Source: Microcaldota archaeon (GTDB lineage: Archaea > Micrarchaeota > Micrarchaeia > Micrarchaeales > CABMGC01). From it: a stretch of DNA of 34,585 nucleotides. The translations under genes and the position numbers were made by a program. This document shows, in pieces, positions 6,405 through 13,922 of this stretch. Under the pieces are notes generated by a model. It was not told the origin of the DNA, did not search any database, and saw only the letters and a program-made list of their open reading frames with translations. Every line of letters starts with the position of its first letter. The first letter of the stretch is position 1. The stretch spans positions 1 through 34,585 of the forward strand of contig JAJZNA010000010.1 in assembly GCA_021848065.1 (NCBI GenBank), read 5' to 3'.

Positions 6405-8816
6405 TCAAAGCCTCTTTTGCGAGCCTCTGCCCTTAAGCTCTTCCTCGCTTAGGCCGAGCTCCTTTAGTATCTTCAGGGTCGCTGGAAGTACCTGGCGGTT
6501 TATGTAGTATTCGGGATCGTAGCTGCTTGCAGTATCCTCAATCTCCGCCTTGTCAGAAATGGAATTGCCGTTCATTGTTATTATGTAGCCTATTGTAGCC
6601 CCTTCGAGTTCGTCGCGCCTCTTGACGTTGTTGGCGAGCGCCTTCTTGGCTGCCGAGAGCTCTGGCGAATTGTTGTCGTACTTGTCTATGCCTTTCCTTA
6701 GCTGCGTGTATATTACCAGGTCCTTAAGCTTGACATTGCCTGACTGAAGGTCTTTCACTACGCCCTTGACTATGGCAGACGCCTTCTCCTTGCTGCCCTC
6801 TTTGAGTATTGCCTCGAGGACCCTCTTCTGGGTCTCCCTTGCCACATTTGACCAGTCCCTTCGCACAAGCTCAAAACCCTTTATCTTTATCCTGCCGGAT
6901 TCGGATAGGAGGGCGTACTTCTTCTTGGCTCCCGAGCCTGCCTTGTCTTTCTTACCTACGAATACGCCGCTTGTGTAGAAGTCCTCAAGCTCGAGCTCCA
7001 TTGATCCTGGAAGCTTGGTGTTTATCTTCTGCAGGAAGGCCATTGCGTCTTCCTTTGTCTTGGACTGCATCAGCAGGAATACCGAATCGGTGTCGCCGTA
7101 GACTACCTTGAAGCCCTCCTGCTCCGCGTCGTTCATGGTATTCATTATTACCTCCCTGCCAAATGCCGTGACGCTTCCCGCGCAGTCGCGCGAGTACCAC
7201 CTTGATCTTGCGTATCCAAGATACCCATAGAAGGAGTTTGCGAGTATCTTGAGGGCCTGGGAACGCGCACCCAGATAGATGTTGTCTGGATCCTTCTTGT
7301 ACTTCTTCTTGACATCAGTCCTCTCTGATATAAGCAGCTGCAAAACCTTTGGTATTATGCCAGTAGGGGACTTCCTGAATCTTGCGCCTGTAGGCGATTC
7401 ATAATAGTCGGCGCAGCCCCTGCACACTGTTGCAGGGTCTATATTGTTTGCGATTATTATTGAGGGATACAGACCTCTGAAATCGAATACGGATATGTTC
7501 TTGTATATGCCTGCCTCTGGGGTCTTTACGTATGCGCCTTCGATGGGATTCGAATTGCGCTCCATTATCTCTGACTCGGTAGGCTTGTTGGGTATAAGCT
7601 CGTTGTTCCAGGTGGCGTATGCCATTAGGAGGTATTCGACAAGCTGGCCGGTGGTTGATACTGCAGTCTCTGAAAGAGTGAGCCCCGATACTTTTGACAT
7701 TTCTATCTCAAGAGGTACGAAGAAGTCATACAGCTTCTCCAGGGAGATGGAATCGCTGAGCGAATACTCTGCGAGATTCTCGAGCTCCTCCTTTGGGCCA
7801 TCCCATTGCTGCCATATGTTCGTCTTGTCCACCGTCTTCTTTGTGTCTCCGGTTATTGCCTGATACACCTCGAACAAGGTGAGGCGGTTTATCTTTAGCA
7901 GCTTCTCAGATGCGCCCACTATGGATATGAACTTGGTTACATTGTACATATCGAGGTTTATTCGCCCCGGTATCTTTATCATCTGCACAAGCCCGTGGTT
8001 CTCCTCGCGGGCTTCTTCCGAATATCTTGTTATGTCGAAGGCGACGCCGAGCTTCTTTGCCCTTTTCATAAGGTATGGCACGTCGAAATTGGAAGAGTTG
8101 TATCCAGATATTATGTCCGGGTCTATTTCCTTTATGAGTTCTACAAATTTACTTATCATGTCCTTTTCGTCCATGCATACAGTAACGAATGGCTTGTTGA
8201 TCTGCTTTGTGGTGAGGACGCCGCTCCTGTCCCTGGACTTGTAGCTTATCATTATCGCAGGGTCCTTGTCAGGCCTTGGCGCAACGGCAGGGTTGTAAGT
8301 CTCTATATCGAAGCACAGATAGCTTAGCGCACCCGATGGCTCTACGCCGGCTGCTATAGAGTCTATCACGAGATATTTCCCGTCTGGATGTGCCTTGAAG
8401 TGCACTCCGGAGAGCGGAGAGAGGTGCTTGTCTATCAGATACCTTTTCCAGAACAGTATGTCATACTCGTACCTCGATCCGAATTCCCTTAGGTATTCGC
8501 TGAGCTTTGGCACAGAGCGCGTGTTCTTTGCATCTATGCGCAACACTTCAGTATCTATCCCTTTTATGTTGCGCAGCTGCCTGGTAACCGAATTGACCTC
8601 ATGCTTCTCGCCGTTCACCACGATGTTCATTGACATTATGGTTTCTGGCTGGAGTCCCTTGTTGAAAGGGACTAGATAGAAATAGGGGTAGAAACCAGGG
8701 TCTAGAAGCTTGTATATCTTGCCGTCGGCCTTGGCAGTGATGCGTATTGTGCTCCTGTTTTCAAGCGTTATGTAATCTATGTCTATTATTACGCCATCTA
8801 GCTCTACGTATTCCAT
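6405..8816 (-). CDS. polB: Family B replicative DNA polymerase with proofreading exonuclease
   Basis: All signature motifs are intact (numbering from the ATG at 8816, 803 aa). The 3'-5' exonuclease has Exo I FDIET (169-173), Exo II with N243 and D245, and Exo III YSLSD (351-355). The polymerase has motif A DFRGLYPS (445-452), motif B KILANSFYG (523-531) and motif C YGDTDS (573-578), followed by the KKKY thumb motif. A TTG at 8837 adds seven residues; the ATG fits the family N-terminus better. The C-terminus stops at GRGSQKRL, and I see no PCNA-interacting peptide there, which archaeal B polymerases often carry. The gene lies between a SecB-like gene and methionine aminopeptidase on one strand. 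Confidence 0.95.
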   Translation of the reverse strand: MEYVELDGVIIDIDYITLENRSTIRITAKADGKIYKLLDPGFYPYFYLVPFNKGLQPETIMSMNIVVNGEKHEVNSVTRQLRNIKGIDTEVLRIDAKNTRSVPKLSEYLREFGSRYEYDILFWKRYLIDKHLSPLSGVHFKAHPDGKYLVIDSIAAGVEPSGALSYLCFDIETYNPAVAPRPDKDPAIMISYKSRDRSGVLTTKQINKPFVTVCMDEKDMISKFVELIKEIDPDIISGYNSSNFDVPYLMKRAKKLGVAFDITRYSEEAREENHGLVQMIKIPGRINLDMYNVTKFISIVGASEKLLKINRLTLFEVYQAITGDTKKTVDKTNIWQQWDGPKEELENLAEYSLSDSISLEKLYDFFVPLEIEMSKVSGLTLSETAVSTTGQLVEYLLMAYATWNNELIPNKPTESEIMERNSNPIEGAYVKTPEAGIYKNISVFDFRGLYPSIIIANNIDPATVCRGCADYYESPTGARFRKSPTGIIPKVLQLLISERTDVKKKYKKDPDNIYLGARSQALKILANSFYGYLGYARSRWYSRDCAGSVTAFGREVIMNTMNDAEQEGFKVVYGDTDSVFLLMQSKTKEDAMAFLQKINTKLPGSMELELEDFYTSGVFVGKKDKAGSGAKKKYALLSESGRIKIKGFELVRRDWSNVARETQKRVLEAILKEGSKEKASAIVKGVVKDLQSGNVKLKDLVIYTQLRKGIDKYDNNSPELSAAKKALANNVKRRDELEGATIGYIITMNGNSISDKAEIEDTASSYDPEYYINRQVLPATLKILKELGLSEEELKGRGSQKRL

Positions 8817-8863
8817 GTGTCTCAACTGAAGCGTCAAGCCGCGTCAAGCGGTGGGGCGCGGGC

Positions 8864-9271
8864 TTACTGCTTTTCGTTTTCCTGAAGCTTTGCCTTTGAA
8901 AGAGGCAGAGGAGCTACGAAGCCCATGGAGTATGCCACCAAGGTTCCCCTTGCAGCGCATTCGAAATTCAGCATGTTTATGACGTTCTCGGCGAATTCTA
9001 GTGGCAGGGTCTTTGCAGAGCTCCACTTCTTTTCTATCGCCTCGGCATCCTTCTTGGTCTCCTTTGCGAGTATGTTTCCTGCTATTGTAAGCTTGCCAAT
9101 CTCCTTGGCAGCCTGTGCGCCATCATAGATGGCAGTGAACGTGAAAGCAACTTCTACGTTTTCGTTGTTTACCTTTACGTCATCGAAGTTTATGTTAAAC
9201 TTCATGTTTGAAATGAGCTCCTTGTTCGTTCTGTTTGCTTCTATTCTTGTTACATCTACTGCAGTTATCAT
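8864..9271 (-). CDS. Conserved archaeal hypothetical, possibly SecB-like fold
   Basis: This 135-aa protein has alternating beta-strand-like segments (MKFNINFDDVKV, VEVAFTFTAIYDG, GKLTIAGNILAKE) and then a helix of the pattern EKKWSSAKTLPLEFAENVINMLNFECAA, ending in a Pro/Leu tail, APLPL. From memory this layout (strand repeats, an 'ekWkkekklP' helix, a helix with a Cys, and a PPIPLP-like tail) recalls a family of archaeal small proteins related in fold to SecB, but I cannot confirm this without a search. No catalytic motif is seen. A GTGAT ribosome-binding sequence precedes the ATG. The gene leads the polB-map cluster with a gap of about 47 nt to the polymerase ATG. Confidence 0.55.
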   Translation of the reverse strand: MITAVDVTRIEANRTNKELISNMKFNINFDDVKVNNENVEVAFTFTAIYDGAQAAKEIGKLTIAGNILAKETKKDAEAIEKKWSSAKTLPLEFAENVINMLNFECAARGTLVAYSMGFVAPLPLSKAKLQENEKQ

Positions 9272-9330
9272 ATTATCACTTGCTTGTTTTTCCTATTTGA
9301 AATACAAGATTTATAAGTGTTTGGTTTGTC

Positions 9331-9339
9331 GTTAATAAA
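9331..9339 (+). promoter_or_regulatory. Possible TATA box for tRNA-Arg
   Basis: GTTAATAAA lies 25-33 nt before the tRNA 5' end, which would start transcription at the tRNA itself. A second candidate, TTTATAAG, near 9310 is farther away and would leave a leader of roughly 20-25 nt. Confidence 0.4.
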
Positions 9340-9363
9340 GGTGTGTATTGCTAATACTTATGT

Positions 9364-9438
9364 GGGCATGTGGCGTAATTTGGATAGCGCACCTGGCTTC
9401 GGACCAGGGGGTTGCGGGTTCAAATCCCGTCATGCCCG
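9364..9438 (+). tRNA. tRNA-Arg (anticodon TCG)
   Basis: Acceptor stem GGGCATG pairs with CATGCCC, with discriminator G. The anticodon stem CCTGG/CCAGG encloses the loop CTTCGGA with anticodon TCG, reading CGA and, by wobble, other CGN arginine codons. The T arm is GCGGG-TTCAAAT-CCCGT. No intron and no encoded CCA. A surface-protein gene starts 30 nt downstream. Confidence 0.93.
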
Positions 9439-9468
9439 CTACTTGGAGTAGCATGCACAAATGATAGG

Positions 9469-10194
9469 ATGACTATGGACATTGATATGAAATGGCATAT
9501 AGTTGTACTTGTGATTGCAGTCGTCATAATTGGCGCCGGGCTGTATTTAGTTGCAGGCATTGGGGCTTCGCCCAACCATAATGCAGTAACCACAGCCAAG
9601 GTGCGCAATGGCAGCACCCCAGCCACATCCATAGTGCCATTGACTACAATCCCAGTGCAGACTACTGTGCCGGTCAACGTGGTGCATTCCTTTTATTATG
9701 TAATAATGCCCACCACCGTGCCGGGGATGCAGAATGAGAATTATACAATTTCGGCAAATTATACGATAGGCATAAGTCCCCAGGGAGGGAGTGTTGGCAG
9801 TTATACTTCTGGGGAGGCAAGGCTCTCAACAAACCCCGGAGCCAGGAACCAGACGCTTGGCAGGCTTGAGGCAGGGCAGGGAAACGTGGTAATTATGCTG
9901 GATTTCAGCCCGTTCACCATTTACACAAATGGTGTGCCGCATGAAGTCTTTACCGAGACATCAGACCAGAAGACATCTGTCCAGAACCTCTACATTTATT
10001 CTAGCAACAAGGGCTACAACGTTACCGTGCGCCTGAATTATACAGGGATGGAGATGGCGGGATACAGCGTCAACGGAAGTGAAGGCATATTCGTGTGCAT
10101 GAGGCCGCAGCTTACCACAATAGCAGGCTCTTACTTTGTCATACTTACGGGCTTCAATGTGTATACGCAAAGCAATGTGAGCAGATGCGTGTAA
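9469..10194 (+). CDS. Membrane-anchored extracellular protein, unknown function
   Basis: The 241-aa protein starts with a short charged segment and one hydrophobic helix (about residues 8-30, WHIVVLVIAVVIIGAGLYLV), with no obvious cleavage site, so it is probably an N-terminal anchor with the rest outside the cell. A Thr/Pro/Val-rich linker follows (ATSIVPLTTIPVQTT and so on), then a beta-rich domain with many N-x-S/T sites and two cysteines near the end. The start is the ATG at 9469; the open frame runs further upstream but only through the tRNA-Arg gene. No enzymatic motif is seen. The layout resembles the secreted protein at 16340-16873. Confidence 0.7.
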   Translation: MTMDIDMKWHIVVLVIAVVIIGAGLYLVAGIGASPNHNAVTTAKVRNGSTPATSIVPLTTIPVQTTVPVNVVHSFYYVIMPTTVPGMQNENYTISANYTIGISPQGGSVGSYTSGEARLSTNPGARNQTLGRLEAGQGNVVIMLDFSPFTIYTNGVPHEVFTETSDQKTSVQNLYIYSSNKGYNVTVRLNYTGMEMAGYSVNGSEGIFVCMRPQLTTIAGSYFVILTGFNVYTQSNVSRCV

Positions 10195-10243
10195 GTATGG
10201 AAGCTGCTTGCAGGGAAGGGGACAGGGTGGACATGGATGCAGT

Positions 10244-10252
10244 GTGTATTTA
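10244..10252 (+). promoter_or_regulatory. TATA-like box for the UBP zinc-finger gene
   Basis: The AT-rich TATTTATC lies about 30-38 nt before the ATG at 10282, predicting a transcript that begins close to the start codon. Confidence 0.4.
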
Positions 10253-10281
10253 TCGCTTTAAGCACATAGGTACATGATAAC

Positions 10282-10536
10282 ATGACATGCGAACATATGG
10301 ACAAGGCGGTTAAAGGGATTGTTCCCAAGACGCCGGAAGGGTGCGAGGAATGCCTTAAGGAGGGTACGCACTGGGTGCAGCTTAGGATGTGCCTGGTGTG
10401 CGGGCATGTGGGATGCTGCGATTCGTCGATAGGAAGGCACGCTACGAAGCACTTTGAAGAGACCGGACACCCAGTAATGACTGCGTTTCCAGGCAAGGAG
10501 TGGAGCTGGTGCTATATACACAAGGATTATGTCTGA
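10282..10536 (+). CDS. Stand-alone UBP-type zinc finger protein
   Basis: The whole 84-aa protein is one ZnF-UBP domain. The zinc ligands appear in the expected order: C3 and H5, CEEC at 21-24, CLVC at 37-40, then GCCDSS (C45), RHATKH (H53, H57) and GHPV (H63). In eukaryotes this domain, found in some deubiquitinases and HDAC6, binds the free C-terminal tail of ubiquitin. In prokaryotes short stand-alone versions occur with no established role. A link to a ubiquitin-like or archaeal SAMP-type modifier is possible but is only inference. It has its own TATA-like box and converges on the hydrolase gene. Confidence 0.9.
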   Translation: MTCEHMDKAVKGIVPKTPEGCEECLKEGTHWVQLRMCLVCGHVGCCDSSIGRHATKHFEETGHPVMTAFPGKEWSWCYIHKDYV

Positions 10537-10545
10537 ACAGTACTG

Positions 10546-11310
10546 CTATTTTGAGCATATGAATTCTGCGACACTCTTGTAAAATGCAGAAGGGTTGTCG
10601 GTCATCATGAAGTGCCCTGAAGAGGGGATGCTTAAGGCTTCGACCCCATCAAGCTTGCCTAGCACAGCCATGCCAGAATTTGAGTCGCCATAGAAATATG
10701 CCTTCTTCTCCTTCAATCCCATGAACTTCTCCAGGAGCTTCCCGGTCTCTGACCATGACAGAAGGGATTTGGCTGATAGGTAAAGAGCGAGCGGGTCTGA
10801 TTTCTCCATCATCCTTGCCCATGAGGCCATGCCCTTATCACGCGAAGATAGCAGTTCGCGCTTAAGCCTTACAAGAAGGCGATCGCTGAACGCCTTGAAG
10901 GAGACAGAAGACATCCTTCTTGACATTGTTGAATCCGAACGGATGAGGTTCCCTTCGGCGTTTGACAGCGACTTTATCTTCCCGCCCATTTCCTCGGCAA
11001 GAAGTATCGCTATGGCACCGCCCATGCTGTGCGCCACCAGGTGGGGATATGATATGTCCAGGTCTGCGAGGAGCTGCATGCATACCTGGGCCTGCTCTTC
11101 GAGCCTGTACGAAAATCCCTGGGGCCTTGACGATGCCCCGAAGCCAGGAAGATCGAATGACAGCAAGGGTGATTTTCCAAGGGGCTGTGAACGGAATGCC
11201 GCGTCAAAGCACTCCTTCGTGCACCCTAGGCCGTGTATGAATACTACGCAATTCCCTTTGCCTGCACGGTATTTCGCAGAGATTTCTATAGGAAAGCCGC
11301 CATGGCTCAC
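10546..11310 (-). CDS. Alpha/beta-hydrolase
   Basis: This 254-aa alpha/beta-hydrolase shows the oxyanion-hole motif HGLG (26-29), the nucleophile elbow AHSMGGA (Ser95) and the C-terminal catalytic His in SSGHFMMTD (about 233). Asp near 209 (YFYGDSNSG) is the probable acid. A helical cap lies between about 110 and 200. No signal peptide is present, so it is probably cytoplasmic. The substrate cannot be read from sequence: esterase, lipase or peptidase-like activity are all possible. It follows secY by 41 nt on the same strand. Confidence 0.88.
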   Translation of the reverse strand: MSHGGFPIEISAKYRAGKGNCVVFIHGLGCTKECFDAAFRSQPLGKSPLLSFDLPGFGASSRPQGFSYRLEEQAQVCMQLLADLDISYPHLVAHSMGGAIAILLAEEMGGKIKSLSNAEGNLIRSDSTMSRRMSSVSFKAFSDRLLVRLKRELLSSRDKGMASWARMMEKSDPLALYLSAKSLLSWSETGKLLEKFMGLKEKKAYFYGDSNSGMAVLGKLDGVEALSIPSSGHFMMTDNPSAFYKSVAEFICSK

Positions 11311-11351
11311 AATGAAACGAGATTGCCTTATTGGAATCAGTCCTCGTACTT

Positions 11352-12863
11352 TCAGGAAGACAGGAATTCGTTGAGCTTGCCGTAGCCCTCAAGCATGTTG
11401 TCCCTCTCCAGCTGCTGATATATCATGTACATTATCCCTACAGTAAGGAGTATGCCCATTCCGCTTCCTACAGCTCCCGTAAGGGTTGCGAGTATTGCCA
11501 GTGCCGCTACGGCTATGCTTCCCAGTATTGTTATTGTGGGGATGTACTTGTTTAGGACGTTTTCTATTATCCTCGGATCCCTCCTGAAGCCAGGTATCTG
11601 CCATCCAATATCCTGCAGCTGGTCGGCAACGTTCTTAGGGCTCTGGCCAGTCATCTCTATCCAGAACCTGCCGAATATGACACAAAGTATTATCAGAGTC
11701 AGGCTGTAGACTAGGACATGTATCCATTCAGGGACCAGGACTATGCCACCCCATGGAAGCGTAAGATTGCTCGTGCCGGTTATCAGTTGGTTGAAATATG
11801 CCGAATAACCGATGCCGTACGGTTCGGGATACGGAGCTGGGAAATTAGGCGACATCAGATAGAATAAGCCACCAGTTATGACTGTGGACGAGACGGTCTT
11901 GCCTGTTGAGGATGCCGAGGATTGAATGGAGTATGTTGCCAGGAAGTGGGCGAAGTTCGCGAAAGGCCCAGTATGCACCCCGGATAGGAAAGAGAACCAT
12001 ACAGTCAGTGAGATTATTAGGGACGTGGCCAATATCACCGGCAGGACGCTTACGTAAAGGAATGGTATTGGAAGCCGTCCGCCTACGCCCCTAAACTGGC
12101 TGAATGCCAGAGGAAGCTCCACCTTCATGTCGTACGCATATATGCTTATGAGCATCACGACAAGCGCGAATATGAGGGGCCCGAATGCCAGAGCGGCGTT
12201 TGCAAGGGCAGAAGCACCTCCCGCGGATATGGCGGCTGCAGCTGACGGCAGTATTATCTGCGCAGTGCTGGCTATGACAGAATAGGAGACACCTCCAGCT
12301 ATGAACAGGTTTATTCCGGAAGTTATTCCGTACTTGACCATTATTTCGTCTAGGAATATGACCACTATTGCGCTTATTGCAAGCTGCAGTATGACTATTG
12401 CTGCAACTGATACCTGCAGCGCGCCTATGGCGATAGTTGCTGCCGGGTTTATCGGGACGTATCCATACAGGGTGAATATGACAGACTCAACCAGGGCTAT
12501 GACTATAGCCGCAAGCTTCTGTATTGATTGGAACTTGCCCTTGCTCTGTGGGTCGTTTAGGTCCATACTTATAAGCCCTGCGCCCTGAAGCAGCTGGAGC
12601 ACTATGCTTGACAGTACTATAGGCCCTATACCGACGGTTATCAGGGTCCCCACCCTGGCGGCGAATATTATGTTTAGCACCTGGAGCTGCGTCTGTGAAA
12701 TGCTTGACGTGTTTACCCCGAATGCAGGAGTGCTGAACATCGCGAAGTAGACCACCATAACTATCAGGGTCCACTTCAGCTTCTCCCTGAATGATGGAGG
12801 CCTCTCTGGCTTCTTTATGTACGGCACTGCGGCCAGTATAGTATCAAGTATTGACATTTTCAT
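11352..12863 (-). CDS. secY: Preprotein translocase subunit SecY
   Basis: This 503-aa polytopic membrane protein forms the protein-conducting channel. Its N-terminus (ILAAVPYIKKPERPPSFREKLKWTLIVM) is the typical archaeal SecY start, followed by the plug region and about ten hydrophobic helices. The stretch GRFWIEMTGQSPKNVADQLQDIGWQIPGFRRDPR is the conserved cytoplasmic loop before the last helices that meets the ribosome or SRP receptor. The start ATG overlaps the stop codon of the upstream V4R-like gene (ATGA), which suggests translational coupling. secY is usually in the ribosomal protein cluster; here it is not. Confidence 0.96.
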   Translation of the reverse strand: MKMSILDTILAAVPYIKKPERPPSFREKLKWTLIVMVVYFAMFSTPAFGVNTSSISQTQLQVLNIIFAARVGTLITVGIGPIVLSSIVLQLLQGAGLISMDLNDPQSKGKFQSIQKLAAIVIALVESVIFTLYGYVPINPAATIAIGALQVSVAAIVILQLAISAIVVIFLDEIMVKYGITSGINLFIAGGVSYSVIASTAQIILPSAAAAISAGGASALANAALAFGPLIFALVVMLISIYAYDMKVELPLAFSQFRGVGGRLPIPFLYVSVLPVILATSLIISLTVWFSFLSGVHTGPFANFAHFLATYSIQSSASSTGKTVSSTVITGGLFYLMSPNFPAPYPEPYGIGYSAYFNQLITGTSNLTLPWGGIVLVPEWIHVLVYSLTLIILCVIFGRFWIEMTGQSPKNVADQLQDIGWQIPGFRRDPRIIENVLNKYIPTITILGSIAVAALAILATLTGAVGSGMGILLTVGIMYMIYQQLERDNMLEGYGKLNEFLSS

Positions 12864-13855
12864 GCACGGTTTTTCTTAATGGTTATTGTGGCGGTATATG
12901 CGTTGCGGTTATTAGCAGAAAGATTTATTTCTGCGCTCCCATCCAATACCGCCGATAAAAACCCGGCTATCAGGGCATTTGGCATGGATACGTACGGATA
13001 TATCGAATTATAGCTTTCATATTTTAGCTTTATAATGCTTTTCCCACTTTCCGAAATTGATGCGCTAGATACATATGCACCGAAGTAGTTCGCTATGCTG
13101 CCTATTATCCGCTTGGCATCAGACTTGCCGGAGTATCTGGCAATCCTCGATCCAGACATCGTGAGAAGCCGGACAATCTGCTTGTTCATGGGATTTTTTA
13201 ATAAAGGGACGAATGCCAGTATCCTGCGATACTCGCTTGGATGGGGTCTTATTTCCGTGCTTGACAGGTAGCGCGCTATGCCGTCCATAATCTCCTCCAA
13301 CGGAACTTTGTCCTGGTGCATAGACGCGGTCTTTGAAGGGGCTGCAACGAAACGGCAGGAGACTGCGCCGCCATAATAGCACTCCGTCTCCCTTGCAGCC
13401 ATCCTTATGCCCTTGCGTGCAGACAGGAAGCCTGCTATCACCCCCGATTCGTATAGATGTATGCTGCCAAGGCTGTGCCCTGAAGGGCCATATGGCCGTG
13501 AGGTGACGGTGGTGTTCCTGTGCTTTGAAGACTCCGTGCACTGCATCCCGACAAGCCCCATTGCCTTGGGCAGCCCGGAATTGCCTCCCAGCCTGCCTGA
13601 CATCTCACGACCTACTACAAAGCCGAAAGAATATCCTATTGAGGAAACTTTTGGAGTGGAGCTGTATAGAAGGTTCTCAACAGTGGTGCCGTTGGATGGC
13701 GCGGACCTTACCGATACCATCTTGTCAACGAGGAAACGTTCGAGGTCTGACGAAGGCACGTATGCCTGCGGACCGTTTGCTTGGGGCAGCCTGCGGGCCG
13801 CTTTGCCTGAAGTTCTCGCAGTCCTTGCTGGTCCGGATTTCTTCCTCGGCGCCAT
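12860..13855 (-). CDS. V4R-domain-like protein, probable tandem repeat
   Basis: A basic Ala/Arg-rich tail of about 25 residues precedes two related regions. The first (about 30-172) ends with LYESGVIAGFLSARKG and ETECYYGGAVSCRF, the shape of a V4R domain, including the E..C...G...C pattern (C159, C167). The second (about 190-331) has a matching PNALIAGFLSAVLDG but lacks the cysteines. V4R domains bind small ligands or serve as sensor/adaptor modules; related folds occur in TRAPP subunits. I chose the ATG at 13855 (MAPRKK): longer frames reach into the divergent permease gene. It is translationally coupled to secY. A role in secretion is only suggested by this neighbourhood. Confidence 0.6.
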   Translation of the reverse strand: MAPRKKSGPARTARTSGKAARRLPQANGPQAYVPSSDLERFLVDKMVSVRSAPSNGTTVENLLYSSTPKVSSIGYSFGFVVGREMSGRLGGNSGLPKAMGLVGMQCTESSKHRNTTVTSRPYGPSGHSLGSIHLYESGVIAGFLSARKGIRMAARETECYYGGAVSCRFVAAPSKTASMHQDKVPLEEIMDGIARYLSSTEIRPHPSEYRRILAFVPLLKNPMNKQIVRLLTMSGSRIARYSGKSDAKRIIGSIANYFGAYVSSASISESGKSIIKLKYESYNSIYPYVSMPNALIAGFLSAVLDGSAEINLSANNRNAYTATITIKKNRA

Positions 13856-13888
13856 GTCGTAACATACCTCTACTACAAATTTTGCACA

Positions 13889-13900
13889 AAGACTTATATT
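13889..13900. promoter_or_regulatory. TATA-like region between the V4R-like and permease genes
   Basis: ACTTATATTATC lies 23-34 nt before the permease ATG at 13923, predicting a leaderless message. Read on the other strand, the same AT-rich stretch is 34-45 nt before the V4R-like ATG, so it may serve both divergent genes. Confidence 0.45.
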
Positions 13901-13922
13901 ATCCACACAGCCTCTTATAAAT

